From Burkholderiales bacterium (GTDB taxonomy: Bacteria; Pseudomonadota; Gammaproteobacteria; Burkholderiales; Nitrosomonadaceae), in NCBI GenBank assembly GCA_024235735.1, contig JACKLU010000008.1, positions 1 to 64,000 on the forward strand: 64,000 nt of DNA, read 5' to 3'. This document shows, one piece after another, positions 26,528 to 35,310 of this stretch (position 1 is its first letter; every line of letters begins with the position of its first letter). The position numbers and the translations under genes were made by a program. The notes beneath the pieces were generated by a model that was given only the letters and a program-made list of their open reading frames with translations, made no database searches and was not told the origin of the DNA.

Positions 26528-27136
26528 ATGACGCCTGACAAAATAGCCGCTGGCTATAATCAGATCGCCGACCGATGGGTAAGCGACGCTTTCCCCCTGG
26601 AAAACGGCATTGCCCAGCACGAACGGGCTTTGTCCTTCGTTGATAAGAAAGGTTACGCGCTGGAAATTGGCTGTGGCGGAAATGGCAGGTTTATCGATCT
26701 GCTCCTCAGACATGGATTTCGTGTGGAGGGCGTCGATATCTCGGAGAAAATGCTATCCCTTGTTCGGGAAAGGCACTCTGAAGTCACTTTCTATCACGCA
26801 GACATCTGTAGCTGGAACATTCCCCGTAAATACGAATTTATTTCCGCCTGGGACAGTATCTGGCACATCCCGCTCTCGTCACAAAAACAGGTTCTCGGAA
26901 AAATCATTCAAAGCCTGGAACCGCGAGGGATATTCATCTTTTCTACCGGCGGCGTGGATGCACCGGAAGAGAAAACTGATTCGTTCATGGGGCCGGAAAT
27001 GTATTACAGTGCACTGGGAATTCCTGAATTGCTATCCGTGCTGGGAAGTCTGGGATGCATCTGCCGACACCTTGAATACGATCAATATCCGGAAAAGCAT
27101 TTGTATGTTATCGCACAGAAAATGTGCTCCAGATGA
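26528..27136 (+). CDS. Class I SAM-dependent methyltransferase
   Basis: The 202-residue protein has motif I LEIGCGGNGRFIDLLL (about residues 42-57), the acidic residue in VEGVDISEKML and a motif II-like region around FYHADICSW. This is a generic methyltransferase fold (Methyltransf_11/25 type), and the substrate cannot be named. Its TGA overlaps an ATG of the next, secreted protein (ATGA at 27133), which suggests co-translation. Confidence 0.85.
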   Translation: MTPDKIAAGYNQIADRWVSDAFPLENGIAQHERALSFVDKKGYALEIGCGGNGRFIDLLLRHGFRVEGVDISEKMLSLVRERHSEVTFYHADICSWNIPRKYEFISAWDSIWHIPLSSQKQVLGKIIQSLEPRGIFIFSTGGVDAPEEKTDSFMGPEMYYSALGIPELLSVLGSLGCICRHLEYDQYPEKHLYVIAQKMCSR

Positions 27137-28257
27137 CTCGCCCAATCATGAAAACAAACAACACGATTTTATTGACGATTCTTTTTCTATTTTATTCCGG
27201 GATTGCAAGCGCGCAGGTGCTGGAGCCACCTGCGATTGAAGTCACGCAGCAGCACACGGCTGTAACGGTCACTTGGTCACTGGTTCCGGATGCGCTCGGT
27301 TATCGGCTGCTGTATGCGCCCTATCCGTATACCGGCGCGGACAGTATTCAATCAATTGATGTGGGTGATAAAACGGCTTTGTCGGCAGCGCTGTGGGATG
27401 GCGCATCGTTTTATGTGGCGGTGACGGCTTATGATGGCAGTACCAGCAGCAATTTTTCAAACATAGCGCTGTTTTTTCTGTCTGCCGCACCGGTACTTGA
27501 TCCGGACGTCCTGCCTGTTGTCACCGGCATGGACTGGTACAAACCACCGGTATCCGTTTCCTGGCAATGGCAACTGAGCGGTGAAGTTAATCCGGGTTAT
27601 CCGGTTGCGTTATATGATATCGATCTGTTCGACTCGCCCGCGTCATTGATCAATTCACTCAAGGCTTCAGGTAAAAAAGTCATTTGCTATTTCTCCGCCG
27701 GTTCTTACGAGAATTTCAGGGAAGACAAAGACAGGTTCGATCCCGCGGCGCTTGGCAATCTGCTGGATGGCTGGCCGGATGAGCAATGGCTGGATATCCG
27801 TTCACTGAATGTGGCTGAAATTATGGTTGAAAGGCTTAATCTGGCTTTGCAAAAAGGCTGTGATGGCGTGGAACCGGATAATATGGACGGCTATTTGAAT
27901 GACAGTGGTTTTGAACTGACCGCCAGGGATCAGTTGGCTTTCAATAAATTTATTGCCAACGAGGCGCATAAAAGAGGCTTGTCGGTCGGGCTTAAAAACG
28001 ATCTGGAACAGATCCCGGAACTGGTGGATTTTTTTGATTTCAGCGTGAACGAGCAATGCCATGAGTTTGATGAATGCGATGCGCTGGAACCTTTCATTCA
28101 AGCCGGAAAACCCGTACTGAATGCAGAATACCTGCAAAAATTCAGCGATGATGCCCATGAGCGCCAAGGGCTTTGCAATTCAGCCAATAATGCCCAGTTC
28201 AGAACTTTGGTTCTGCCGCTTGATCTGGATGACAGTTTCCGGTTGAGTTGTTTTTAG
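27133..28257 (+). CDS. Secreted GH114-like protein with N-terminal Fn3-like domain
   Basis: The product of about 374 residues starts with a signal peptide (hydrophobic ILLTILFLFYSGIASA then Gln). An Fn3-like segment follows (about residues 35-115), then a TIM-barrel of the GH114/TM1410 group, with VICYFSAGSYENFR, GCDGVEPDNMDGY and LSVGLKNDLEQ. GH114 members are endo-alpha-1,4-polygalactosaminidases that cut exopolysaccharide. The activity here is inferred. ATGs at 27133 (overlapping the methyltransferase stop) and 27148 are both possible starts. Confidence 0.82.
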   Translation: MTRPIMKTNNTILLTILFLFYSGIASAQVLEPPAIEVTQQHTAVTVTWSLVPDALGYRLLYAPYPYTGADSIQSIDVGDKTALSAALWDGASFYVAVTAYDGSTSSNFSNIALFFLSAAPVLDPDVLPVVTGMDWYKPPVSVSWQWQLSGEVNPGYPVALYDIDLFDSPASLINSLKASGKKVICYFSAGSYENFREDKDRFDPAALGNLLDGWPDEQWLDIRSLNVAEIMVERLNLALQKGCDGVEPDNMDGYLNDSGFELTARDQLAFNKFIANEAHKRGLSVGLKNDLEQIPELVDFFDFSVNEQCHEFDECDALEPFIQAGKPVLNAEYLQKFSDDAHERQGLCNSANNAQFRTLVLPLDLDDSFRLSCF

Positions 28258-28547
28258 CGGATAGCCCAGAATCTGCGTCGGTAATTCTGATGTCCGTTTT
28301 TGCTGCACAGCGCGGGTTATTCATTTTTTTTGCACAATCACGCAGGACAATCGGGTTTTGCATCGCGCTCATCCATTGAACAGGCTATTGAACAGTGCTT
28401 CGACAGACAATCTGATGCAATCGCCATCGGTTCAATTGAATTATTTTATCCCGAATCTTGTCGGACTTTCTCTGCATGCAGATATTTATTCTCACGAGCA
28501 GTGGAAACGCCGCTCTTTAATCACACATGAACAAGGAGAGTTACGCT

Positions 28548-28895
28548 ATGAACGTGAAACTTATCAGTATGGCCATCGCATTGGCATTGCCTTTGTCAGT
28601 AGCGGCCTATCCGGAAGGAAAGGGAGACCATGAACACTATCGCGCCAAGAAAATTGAGCGGCTCGATACGGAACTGGGATTAAGCGAAGATCAGAAAGTC
28701 AAAATTGAGGCGCTTTTCAAGGAACAAGGCGAGAAACACAGAACGCTTTATGAGGAAACCCAATCGCAATTACAATCTATATTGACGCCTGAGCAAAATG
28801 CCCAACTGAAAGAAATGAAGCAGCGCCGCATTGAAAAATGGCGCGAAAAGCACCAGCAAAGAAAACAGGATGAAACAAAACGTTCCGGGTATTAA
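28548..28895 (+). CDS. Spy/CpxP-like periplasmic protein
   Basis: The 115-residue protein has a signal peptide (MNVKLISMAIALALPLSVAA) and a charged helical body with two LTxxQ-type motifs, LGLSEDQKVKIEAL and LTPEQNAQLKEM, as in Spy/CpxP periplasmic chaperones or stress sensors. The ATG at 28548 is chosen because AAGGAG lies 9 nt upstream and it begins a proper signal sequence; the frame is open 21 bp further upstream. A strong hairpin follows the gene. The 290-bp gap before it holds no convincing gene. Confidence 0.85.
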   Translation: MNVKLISMAIALALPLSVAAYPEGKGDHEHYRAKKIERLDTELGLSEDQKVKIEALFKEQGEKHRTLYEETQSQLQSILTPEQNAQLKEMKQRRIEKWREKHQQRKQDETKRSGY

Positions 28896-28910
28896 ACGGA
28901 TAGAAAGGTA

Positions 28911-28946
28911 TATCCGGAAACAGCAGTTATCCGCTGTTTCCGGATA
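28911..28946. terminator. Strong hairpin between the Spy-like and bfr genes
   Basis: A perfect 14-bp stem (TATCCGGAAACAGC) with an 8-nt loop starts 15 bp after the Spy-like stop, followed by A-rich and then T-rich sequence (TTTTTT at 28960-28965). It lies between convergent genes and can act in both directions. Confidence 0.7.
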
Positions 28947-29072
28947 CGCAAAAAAAAGTTTTTTCGCAACGCGCTCAGCCAGCGTTCCTGATGGAATCTT
29001 TTAGAACTGAAAGTTGACCGGCTGTCAGCACACAGAAGCGCCCCGCCAGATTCTCTGCCGTAGCTGAAGACA

Positions 29073-29540
29073 TTACATCTGGGACTGCAAGTAATTCTGC
29101 AATCCGATTTTATCAATCAGATACAATTGCTTCTCCAGCCAGTAAGCGTGGTCTTCTTCCGTTTCGGCCAACAGTTGTTCAAGGATTTCCCTTGTTTGAT
29201 AATCCCGTTCCAGCTCACAATCGGCTATGGCGTTTCGCAATGCGACAATGACCGAACGCTCAAGGTCCAGATCATTTTGCAGCATTTCCGGCACATCCCG
29301 GCCGATCCTGAGTGGACTGCGGTTTCCCAGCACAGGCGTGCCTTCCAGATACAAAATACGCTTGATCAGAAGATCGGCATGCTGTTTTTCATCGTTCATT
29401 TCATGGTCAATGCGCGCATACAGTTTGGTCAGCCCCCAGTCTTCATACATGCGCGAATGCGCAAAGTATTGATCGATAGCTGTCAATTCTTCAGCAAGCA
29501 GCGTGTTCAGCGTGGCGATAATTTTCGTGTTACCTTTCAT
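29073..29540 (-). CDS. bfr: Bacterioferritin, BfrA-type (no haem-ligand Met)
   Basis: The 155-residue ferritin-like protein starts MKGNTKIIATLNTLLAEEL. The ferroxidase residues are in place: Glu18, Glu51, His54, Glu94 and, with a one-residue shift, Glu128 and His131. The haem ligand of E. coli Bfr, Met52, is Lys here (HEMNDEKQHAD). The same change is seen in Neisseria BfrA, which works with a haem-binding BfrB. No second bfr lies in the window. Its role is iron storage and detoxification. Confidence 0.92.
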   Translation of the reverse strand: MKGNTKIIATLNTLLAEELTAIDQYFAHSRMYEDWGLTKLYARIDHEMNDEKQHADLLIKRILYLEGTPVLGNRSPLRIGRDVPEMLQNDLDLERSVIVALRNAIADCELERDYQTREILEQLLAETEEDHAYWLEKQLYLIDKIGLQNYLQSQM

Positions 29541-30089
29541 AAGACATTTTCCTATCGTGACGAAGAATCGGATTGAAGATTGTTTTCGGGTCTCTCCCTT
29601 TTATAAAACAACTTCCGCCTGAAATAACCGAAGAACACTATGGCGCGCTCCCTGGTTTTCCTGATTTCAAGCGCCAGTAACAACTGACAGTTTGCTCTTT
29701 TCGGTTTCGGCGCTATGCTGTCAGTTTATGAACCGCTCATTATAAGACCAATCAAGCGCATAAACAACATTATATCATTGATTATAAATGGAAATTGTTA
29801 TCAATATTGATCCTGCTTCCGTTTGTGCAGGAAAATAATGTTCGCACGCTAATGAGAACGCTTCACTAAAATGCCACTTAATTATCGATCTGCATCAATG
29901 ACATACCGAAAGTGGTGAACAAAAAAACAAACAATGCCTTATACTTCAACAGGCTGTTAAAGCAATGCACTCAAACAGGAATGGCGTGACCGCATGAATA
30001 GGCGATTACGGTTTTTTTACAGATTATCGCAATGTTGAATACAGTTCATGCCACACACGACAAATGGTTAGTCATCCAGGAGTAATGCC
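29541..30089. other. Gap between bfr and DUF3175 genes
   Basis: These 549 bp hold no convincing gene. They contain a Fur-box-like site at 29790-29808, AT-rich sequence, and at about 29949-29966 a short palindrome TTCAACAGGCTGTTAAAG that resembles two joined ends of repeat family A. Confidence 0.5.
29790..29808 (-). promoter_or_regulatory. Candidate Fur box upstream of bfr
   Basis: Read on the minus strand this is AATATTGATAACAATTTCC, matching 13 of 19 positions of the Fur consensus GATAATGATAATCATTATC. It lies about 250 bp before the bfr ATG, which is far for direct control. It is reported because bfr is a common iron-responsive target. Confidence 0.3.
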
Positions 30090-30386
30090 ATGTCTCCGGA
30101 AAATTTTCATCGCTGGTCACAGCATATCACCGAAACCAGCAATGCCCTGGATCTCGAGTCAGGTGTTTTTACGTGGAACGATCCACGCAGAATCGCATTG
30201 TCGCTGAAACATTCCGCCGACAGCAGCACGCGGCGCAAAGCAGAACCGTTCGCTTCCGCCATGTCCATGTTGAATTTCTATATCAACCGGGCTGGCAGGC
30301 ATTTGTCCGCAACGCAGCGTGAAGTACTGGAAAAAGCCAAGGATGAGTTGCGCACATTGTATGGAAAAACGCGTCACGGCGATTAA
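30090..30386 (+). CDS. DUF3175 protein
   Basis: The 98-residue protein matches DUF3175, with RWSQHITETSNALDLESGVF, WNDPRRIALSLKHSA and SAMSMLNFYINRAGRHLS. A CAGGAG lies 8 nt before the ATG. The function is unknown; members are small, basic, soluble proteins found in many proteobacteria. The gene stands alone. Confidence 0.87.
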   Translation: MSPENFHRWSQHITETSNALDLESGVFTWNDPRRIALSLKHSADSSTRRKAEPFASAMSMLNFYINRAGRHLSATQREVLEKAKDELRTLYGKTRHGD

Positions 30387-30489
30387 TTGCGCGCTCCTGG
30401 TACGCATTCGTGGCTTTTTTTGGCTTAGCCTGTCACAATCTATAGTTTTTCTACGTGAATATCTGTTAACCCGATAGCCTTGATTGCGC

Positions 30490-31128
30490 ATGAATTACCT
30501 CGATTTAACCCACCATCAATTCAATCCTATCGGTCACTGGGACCGGCCACTCACGACAACGCACATACCGCTGGCGCGCGATCTGGCGCTGTTCGATCAG
30601 AATGGTTACGACCTGACCGACCTCGAACAGCACTATGCAAACGCCAACCAGACACAGGCACACGCACACCGGGAACACCGGTATGCACTCAAGGCCCCCT
30701 GGTTCACACAGCCGGACCGGGTTGAGGGCGCCGTGCTGAATCATAGTTTATTGTTTGAGCGCAAGGGCTATACCGGAGAAGCGTTGCAGCAACTGGAGTG
30801 CTGGGCAAAAGCCAATCCGCTGATTTACAAGATCATCCGCATCCGTCCGAAATGGGGGCTCGATTTCAGCATGGACTATGCCGACCGCGACGGTCACGTG
30901 TTCGAGGTGCTGCACTGGGAATATGACGGCTTCGAATACGGCGAAGTCGAGGCCCGCAAGCAGCAAATGGAAGCCAAGTTTGCCGCCATTGACTGGGACG
31001 ATGCCGCCGCCAGCATTCTGAAACAGAAAGATCAGTGGCATCATCTCGACTTCTTCGCGCAAAGCGACTGGAAATGCAATTACTTTGGCATCGTCAAAGA
31101 GCGCTTCAAGATGGTCATTTGGGCGTAG
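30490..31128 (+). CDS. Hypothetical soluble protein, unknown family
   Basis: The 212-residue product has no signal peptide or membrane span. I do not recognise the family. It is rich in aromatic residues and His, with DLTHHQFNPIGHWDRP near the start and GLDFSMDYADRDGHVFEVLH and QWHHLDFFAQSDWKCNYFG near the end. Codon use looks normal and the frame is long, so it is likely real. The ATG at 30490 is preferred over an in-frame TTG at 30484. Nothing in the neighbourhood points to a function. Confidence 0.7.
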   Translation: MNYLDLTHHQFNPIGHWDRPLTTTHIPLARDLALFDQNGYDLTDLEQHYANANQTQAHAHREHRYALKAPWFTQPDRVEGAVLNHSLLFERKGYTGEALQQLECWAKANPLIYKIIRIRPKWGLDFSMDYADRDGHVFEVLHWEYDGFEYGEVEARKQQMEAKFAAIDWDDAAASILKQKDQWHHLDFFAQSDWKCNYFGIVKERFKMVIWA

Positions 31129-31434
31129 AGCATGCCAAAAACAACAGCAGGTCAACTTGCATAGACGGCTGACGCTCTCGCTTTTGAAGCCAAAAAGGGA
31201 GAACACCACTCTTTCGTGGGCTTGAATGCTTGGTCTTGCATCATTTTTATGAAATTGAAAAACATGCACCCGCCATACAGACAACCAATCCTATTGATCA
31301 TCAATTGATCGTCACTACTTCAGCGTAGTATTATCTTTCCGTAATAAAATCGGGGGGCTTTATCTGCTGCACACGGGAGACGGCCTGTCTGATCAATTTG
31401 ATCCATCTTCAATTACTGGTCGCCACCTTTGCTC
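31129..31434. other. Gap before the acyltransferase gene
   Basis: About 306 bp without a gene. I see one AT-rich stretch with overlapping ATTGAT repeats near 31294-31309 that could hold the promoter of the acyltransferase, and nothing else. Confidence 0.4.
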
Positions 31435-32550
31435 ATGACAAAATCATTTTCCATCTACCTCGATCTCATTCGATTCTCAGCCGCTTTTGTTGTTTTACTG
31501 TGGCACTCCAGACCACTTTATGAACATAACCTGACCATTTCACAATATGGTCACGAAGCGGTTATCATATTTTTTGTGTTATCCGGTTTTGTCATCGCTT
31601 ATGTAACCGATACAAAAGAAAAAGGACTCAAGGATTATGCTATTTCCAGAGCGGCGCGTATCTACTCTGTCGCGATTCCGGCAATCATCATCACCGCGCT
31701 GGTGGATTTCTCCGGATATACGCTCAACAGCAGCGCATACCCGGAAGCCTACAGAGCCTGGGATCTCGCCGGAATACGCGTCATCTCCAGTCTATTGTTT
31801 ACCAATGAATTGTGGACACTCTCAACACAACTCTTTTCAAATGTGCCATATTGGAGCTTGAATTATGAGGTCTGGTACTATGTTGCCTTTGCCATTCTGA
31901 CTTTTGTAAACGGATTCAAACGCTGGCTGATCTTTGGCGGCGTATGTTTATTTGTCGGACCAAAGATTTTCTTATTGATGCCTGTATGGTGGCTGGGCGT
32001 TTATGTTTATCAATCCGAATATTGGCGGAATATTTCGATTGCAACCGCCTTTTCACTGTTTTTACTGTCCATCTTCGGGCTTTATCTTTACATGGCCTAC
32101 AACATCGGCGGGCGAGGGTCTGATTATCTGCTGGCTATCGCCGGCCCGGATCTGCACAAAGAATTTGCATTCAGCCGCTACTTTATCACTGATTATTATC
32201 TCGGCCTTGTGATTGCCGCACACTTTGTCGCGGTAAGGAAAATTTCCCACAATTGCGCAAATATTTTCAACAGGGTAGAAAAACCCATCAGAATCCTTGC
32301 TGGTTCAACATTTTCACTTTACCTGTTGCACCAGCCACTGCTCTGGTTCTTTTACGCCGTTTTTTACGCAGAAAGTTTGAGTTTTGGAACATTTATGCTC
32401 ATCGTTTCCCTCACATTGATCGCTTCCTTCCTGATTGCTTTGGTAACCGAGCAGAAGAAACACATCTGGAAAAAATGGATAATCCTGATCTACAATTTCT
32501 GCGAGCAAAAAATCGTACACAGACTGCTGCCAAGAAAAGTCCGGCGCTAA
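31435..32550 (+). CDS. Acyltransferase-3 family membrane protein
   Basis: The 371-residue protein has about ten membrane helices and the N-terminal signature of acyltransferase family 3, YLDLIRFSAAFVVLLWHSRP, with the conserved Arg and His. The next motif, FFVLSGFVIAYV, is also typical. Members O-acetylate or succinylate surface polysaccharides, lipids or antibiotics. The ATG at 31435 is preferred over the in-frame TTG at 31429. It is not in an operon; downstream lies the convergent ychF. Confidence 0.88.
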   Translation: MTKSFSIYLDLIRFSAAFVVLLWHSRPLYEHNLTISQYGHEAVIIFFVLSGFVIAYVTDTKEKGLKDYAISRAARIYSVAIPAIIITALVDFSGYTLNSSAYPEAYRAWDLAGIRVISSLLFTNELWTLSTQLFSNVPYWSLNYEVWYYVAFAILTFVNGFKRWLIFGGVCLFVGPKIFLLMPVWWLGVYVYQSEYWRNISIATAFSLFLLSIFGLYLYMAYNIGGRGSDYLLAIAGPDLHKEFAFSRYFITDYYLGLVIAAHFVAVRKISHNCANIFNRVEKPIRILAGSTFSLYLLHQPLLWFFYAVFYAESLSFGTFMLIVSLTLIASFLIALVTEQKKHIWKKWIILIYNFCEQKIVHRLLPRKVRR

Positions 32551-32641
32551 CCATTGCAAGCCGGATCAAAACTATATCAACGGCAACCGGAAAAGCGCCG
32601 TGATCCGGCCTGAGTGGGCAGGAATAATAGTCCTGGGCGAC

Positions 32642-33733
32642 TTACACATTAAAACGGAAATGCATCACATCGCCATCCCTGACGATATACTCCTTTCCTT
32701 CGAGTCTCATTTTGCCGGCTTCCTTTGCGCCCTGTTCGCCGTTGCAGGCGATAAAGTCGTCATAACTGATCACCTCGGCGCGAATAAAGCCTTTCTCAAA
32801 ATCGGTATGAATGACACCTGCCGCCTGCGGCGCAGTATCACCTTTATGGATGGTCCACGCTCTAACCTCTTTCACGCCTGCGGTAAAATAAGTCTGCAAT
32901 CCCAATAAATCATATGCCGCACGTACGAGCCGATTGAGTCCGGGTTCCGCCAAACCGATATCTTCCAGAAAAACTTTTTTATCCTCGTCGGACAATTCAG
33001 CGATTTCAGATTCCAGCGCAGCGCAGATGGCGACAACTGGCGCGTTTTCTGCGGCGGCGTATGCTCTGACTTTGTCGAGCAGCGGATTATTGTCGAAGCC
33101 GCTGTCATCGACGTTGGCGACATAAATCGCCGGCTTGGCAGTCAACAGACACAAGGGTCTGAGCAGCGCCTGCTGATCTTCATCCATGGCCAATGAACGC
33201 GCAGGCTTTCCCTGATCCAGATGCGCCAGTACTGTTTCCAGAAAGCTGCATAGCTTGATAGCATCCTTATTTCCGGATTTAGCCACTTTAGCTTCCCGTT
33301 GCAATGCTTTCTCCACGGTCGCCATATCGGCCAGCACGAGTTCTGTCTGAATGACCTCAATATCTGAAACCGGATCAACCTTGCCTGCCACATGCACCAC
33401 ATTGTCATTGGCAAAGCAACGCACCATATTCACGATACCATCTGTTTCGCGGATATTAGCGAGAAATTTATTACCCAACCCCTCACCTTTCGAAGCGCCC
33501 GCGACCAGTCCCGCGATATCGACAAACTCGACAATTGCCGGTTGCATTTTTTCCGGTTTGACAATTCCGGCCAGCTTATCGAGCCGTGGATCCGGCACCT
33601 CAACGATGCCGACATTCGGGTCAATTGTACAAAAAGGATAATTTTCCGCCGCAATGCCCGCCTTGGTCAAAGCATTGAATAAGGTTGACTTGCCGACATT
33701 CGGAAGGCCGACAATACCGCATTTAAGGCTCAT
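32642..33733 (-). CDS. ychF: Ribosome-binding ATPase YchF
   Basis: The 363-residue Obg-family P-loop protein has G1 GLPNVGKSTLFNALT, G3 DIAGLV, the NxxE in place of NKxD (YVANVDDSG region) that switches preference to ATP, and a C-terminal TGS domain (about residues 280-363, ending VMHFRFNV). YchF binds ribosomes and affects stress responses. It follows pth on the same strand by about 60 bp, the common pth-ychF pair. Confidence 0.96.
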   Translation of the reverse strand: MSLKCGIVGLPNVGKSTLFNALTKAGIAAENYPFCTIDPNVGIVEVPDPRLDKLAGIVKPEKMQPAIVEFVDIAGLVAGASKGEGLGNKFLANIRETDGIVNMVRCFANDNVVHVAGKVDPVSDIEVIQTELVLADMATVEKALQREAKVAKSGNKDAIKLCSFLETVLAHLDQGKPARSLAMDEDQQALLRPLCLLTAKPAIYVANVDDSGFDNNPLLDKVRAYAAAENAPVVAICAALESEIAELSDEDKKVFLEDIGLAEPGLNRLVRAAYDLLGLQTYFTAGVKEVRAWTIHKGDTAPQAAGVIHTDFEKGFIRAEVISYDDFIACNGEQGAKEAGKMRLEGKEYIVRDGDVMHFRFNV

Positions 33734-33791
33734 GATAGGATACTCGCTCGGATTGTTTCTGTATTATTGTTGATCGGTTGAAGCATTCGGT

Positions 33792-34358
33792 TTACTGGGT
33801 GTGCAGTTTCAGCATCGCTGACTGTAAATCGCCCTGCGCCATCAACGGCCAAACTTGCAGGCTGCGATCAATGGCTTCGTTTATCAGCACTGCTTCCTCT
33901 TTACCGGGAGGGTGAAGCACAAAACGCACAACCGCGTCACGATGCCCCGGATGGCCGATACCGATGCGCAGCCGCCAGAAATCTTTTGTCCCCAGCCGCG
34001 CGGCAATATCTTTAAGACCGTTATGTCCGCCCAGACCACCGCTCCATTTAAGCTTTGCCACACCGGGCAGCAAATCCAGCTCATCATGCACCACAATAAT
34101 TTCATCAGGCTGAATTTTATAGAACTGGCAAAGTTCGGCCACGGAAAGTCCACTGCGGTTCATGTAAGTCTGTGGCTCAAGCAGCCATAAATCGATATCA
34201 TCCTGGCTGATCCGCGCACATAATCCATGAAAACGCGTCTCCAGCCGCAGTGTCAGATTGAGCCTGTCGGCCAGACAGTCAATCCAGTGAAATCCGGCGT
34301 TATGACGTGTGTTTTCATATTCTTTACCTGGATTACCCAGACCGACGATCAGTCTCAT
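33792..34358 (-). CDS. pth: Peptidyl-tRNA hydrolase
   Basis: The 188-residue product has the start MRLIVGLGNPGKEYENTRHN with the catalytic His in TRHNAG, QTYMNRSGLSV, the Asp in VVHDELDLLPG and GGHNGLKDI. It releases peptidyl-tRNA drop-off products. The ATG at 34358 is chosen because it begins the family's conserved first residues. It lies between rplY (upstream) and ychF (downstream), and its leader contains a hairpin at 34461-34515. Confidence 0.96.
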   Translation of the reverse strand: MRLIVGLGNPGKEYENTRHNAGFHWIDCLADRLNLTLRLETRFHGLCARISQDDIDLWLLEPQTYMNRSGLSVAELCQFYKIQPDEIIVVHDELDLLPGVAKLKWSGGLGGHNGLKDIAARLGTKDFWRLRIGIGHPGHRDAVVRFVLHPPGKEEAVLINEAIDRSLQVWPLMAQGDLQSAMLKLHTQ

Positions 34359-34460
34359 GAATTCAAATGAAATTTGCAGCAAGCGTTTGATAACAAAAAT
34401 CTGTCAGGAATCTGCCGGACTTAAGCAATCGTAGCGAGCCGAGTAGGAGAGCACGTGCGG

Positions 34461-34515
34461 ATTTTCTCAATTTTGAGGCGCATAGCAAGACTATGTAACG
34501 AAAAATTGAGGAAAT
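34461..34515. repeat. Nested inverted repeat between rplY and pth
   Basis: An outer stem (ATTTTCTCAATTTT / AAAATTGAGGAAAT, one mismatch) encloses an inner stem CATAG/CTATG, giving a nested hairpin of about 55 bp. It lies in the 271-bp rplY-pth gap, in the pth leader on the minus strand. It could be a mobile palindromic repeat or an mRNA structure. Confidence 0.55.
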
Positions 34516-34629
34516 ATGAACCGTTATCCCATTGGCGCAGTAGATTAGTCTTATGTTCGACAGACTCCCAGTTTCAGATAAAACTGAATATCCAGCAGAT
34601 TTCCGGCAACATCGATTGCGGAGGGTTAA

Positions 34630-35244
34630 TTATCCGGCCGCCCCTTCTCCCGCTGCTTCACCAGCAGCCAATGCTGAACGCGGTATGGCAATTGCCGCCA
34701 CAGCCTGATCATCGCCTTTAACCAGCGCGGTAATTTCAACGTTCGGCGGTGGTGTCAGTTCACTCAGGTGGATAGTATGTCCAGCCACCAGATCTTTCAG
34801 ATCCACCGTGATAAATTCCGGCAAATCCTTGGGCAGACAGGTGACATCGACTTCGGTCAGCACATGACTGACAATCCCGCCTGAAGTTTTAACACCTGGC
34901 GCTATCTCGGCATTGATAAAGTGCAATGGCACTTTCATGTGAATCTTGTGATTTGGATCAACGCGCTGAAAATCCACGTGCAACACTATCTGCTTGAATG
35001 GGTGCATCTGTATGTCACGCAACAAAACCTGTTCCTTGCTGCCATTGACATTCAGTGTCAGAATCGATGCATGGAATGCTTCCAGCTTAAGTTTATGGAA
35101 TAGATCGTTATGATCCAGTTCGACCGATTGCGGCTCGCCATTCCCGCCATAAATGATTCCGGGTGTTTTACCCGAACGGCGCAGGCGGCGGCTCGCACCC
35201 TTTCCCTGCAATGTACGCTTTTCAGCGCTGACTTCAATTTTCAT
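34630..35244 (-). CDS. rplY: 50S ribosomal protein bL25, CTC (long) form
   Basis: The 204-residue protein has the L25 domain (MKIEVSAEKRTLQGKGASRR, RRSGKTPGIIYGG) and the C-terminal TL5/CTC extension (about residues 95-190). It binds 5S rRNA. The short alanine/glycine-rich tail is common in this form. It sits between prs and pth, the usual order in beta- and gammaproteobacteria. Confidence 0.95.
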   Translation of the reverse strand: MKIEVSAEKRTLQGKGASRRLRRSGKTPGIIYGGNGEPQSVELDHNDLFHKLKLEAFHASILTLNVNGSKEQVLLRDIQMHPFKQIVLHVDFQRVDPNHKIHMKVPLHFINAEIAPGVKTSGGIVSHVLTEVDVTCLPKDLPEFITVDLKDLVAGHTIHLSELTPPPNVEITALVKGDDQAVAAIAIPRSALAAGEAAGEGAAG

Positions 35245-35310
35245 TGATTATTCTCCACAGTTAGGATTTGTTCGCGACCAAACAAATCGATTAATAAAAG
35301 AGTTTTTCAT

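Noticed and set aside
28300..28633. Two overlapping open frames before the Spy-like gene
   Set aside because: No recognisable domain, no ribosome site, and one overlaps the Spy-like gene's start in another frame.
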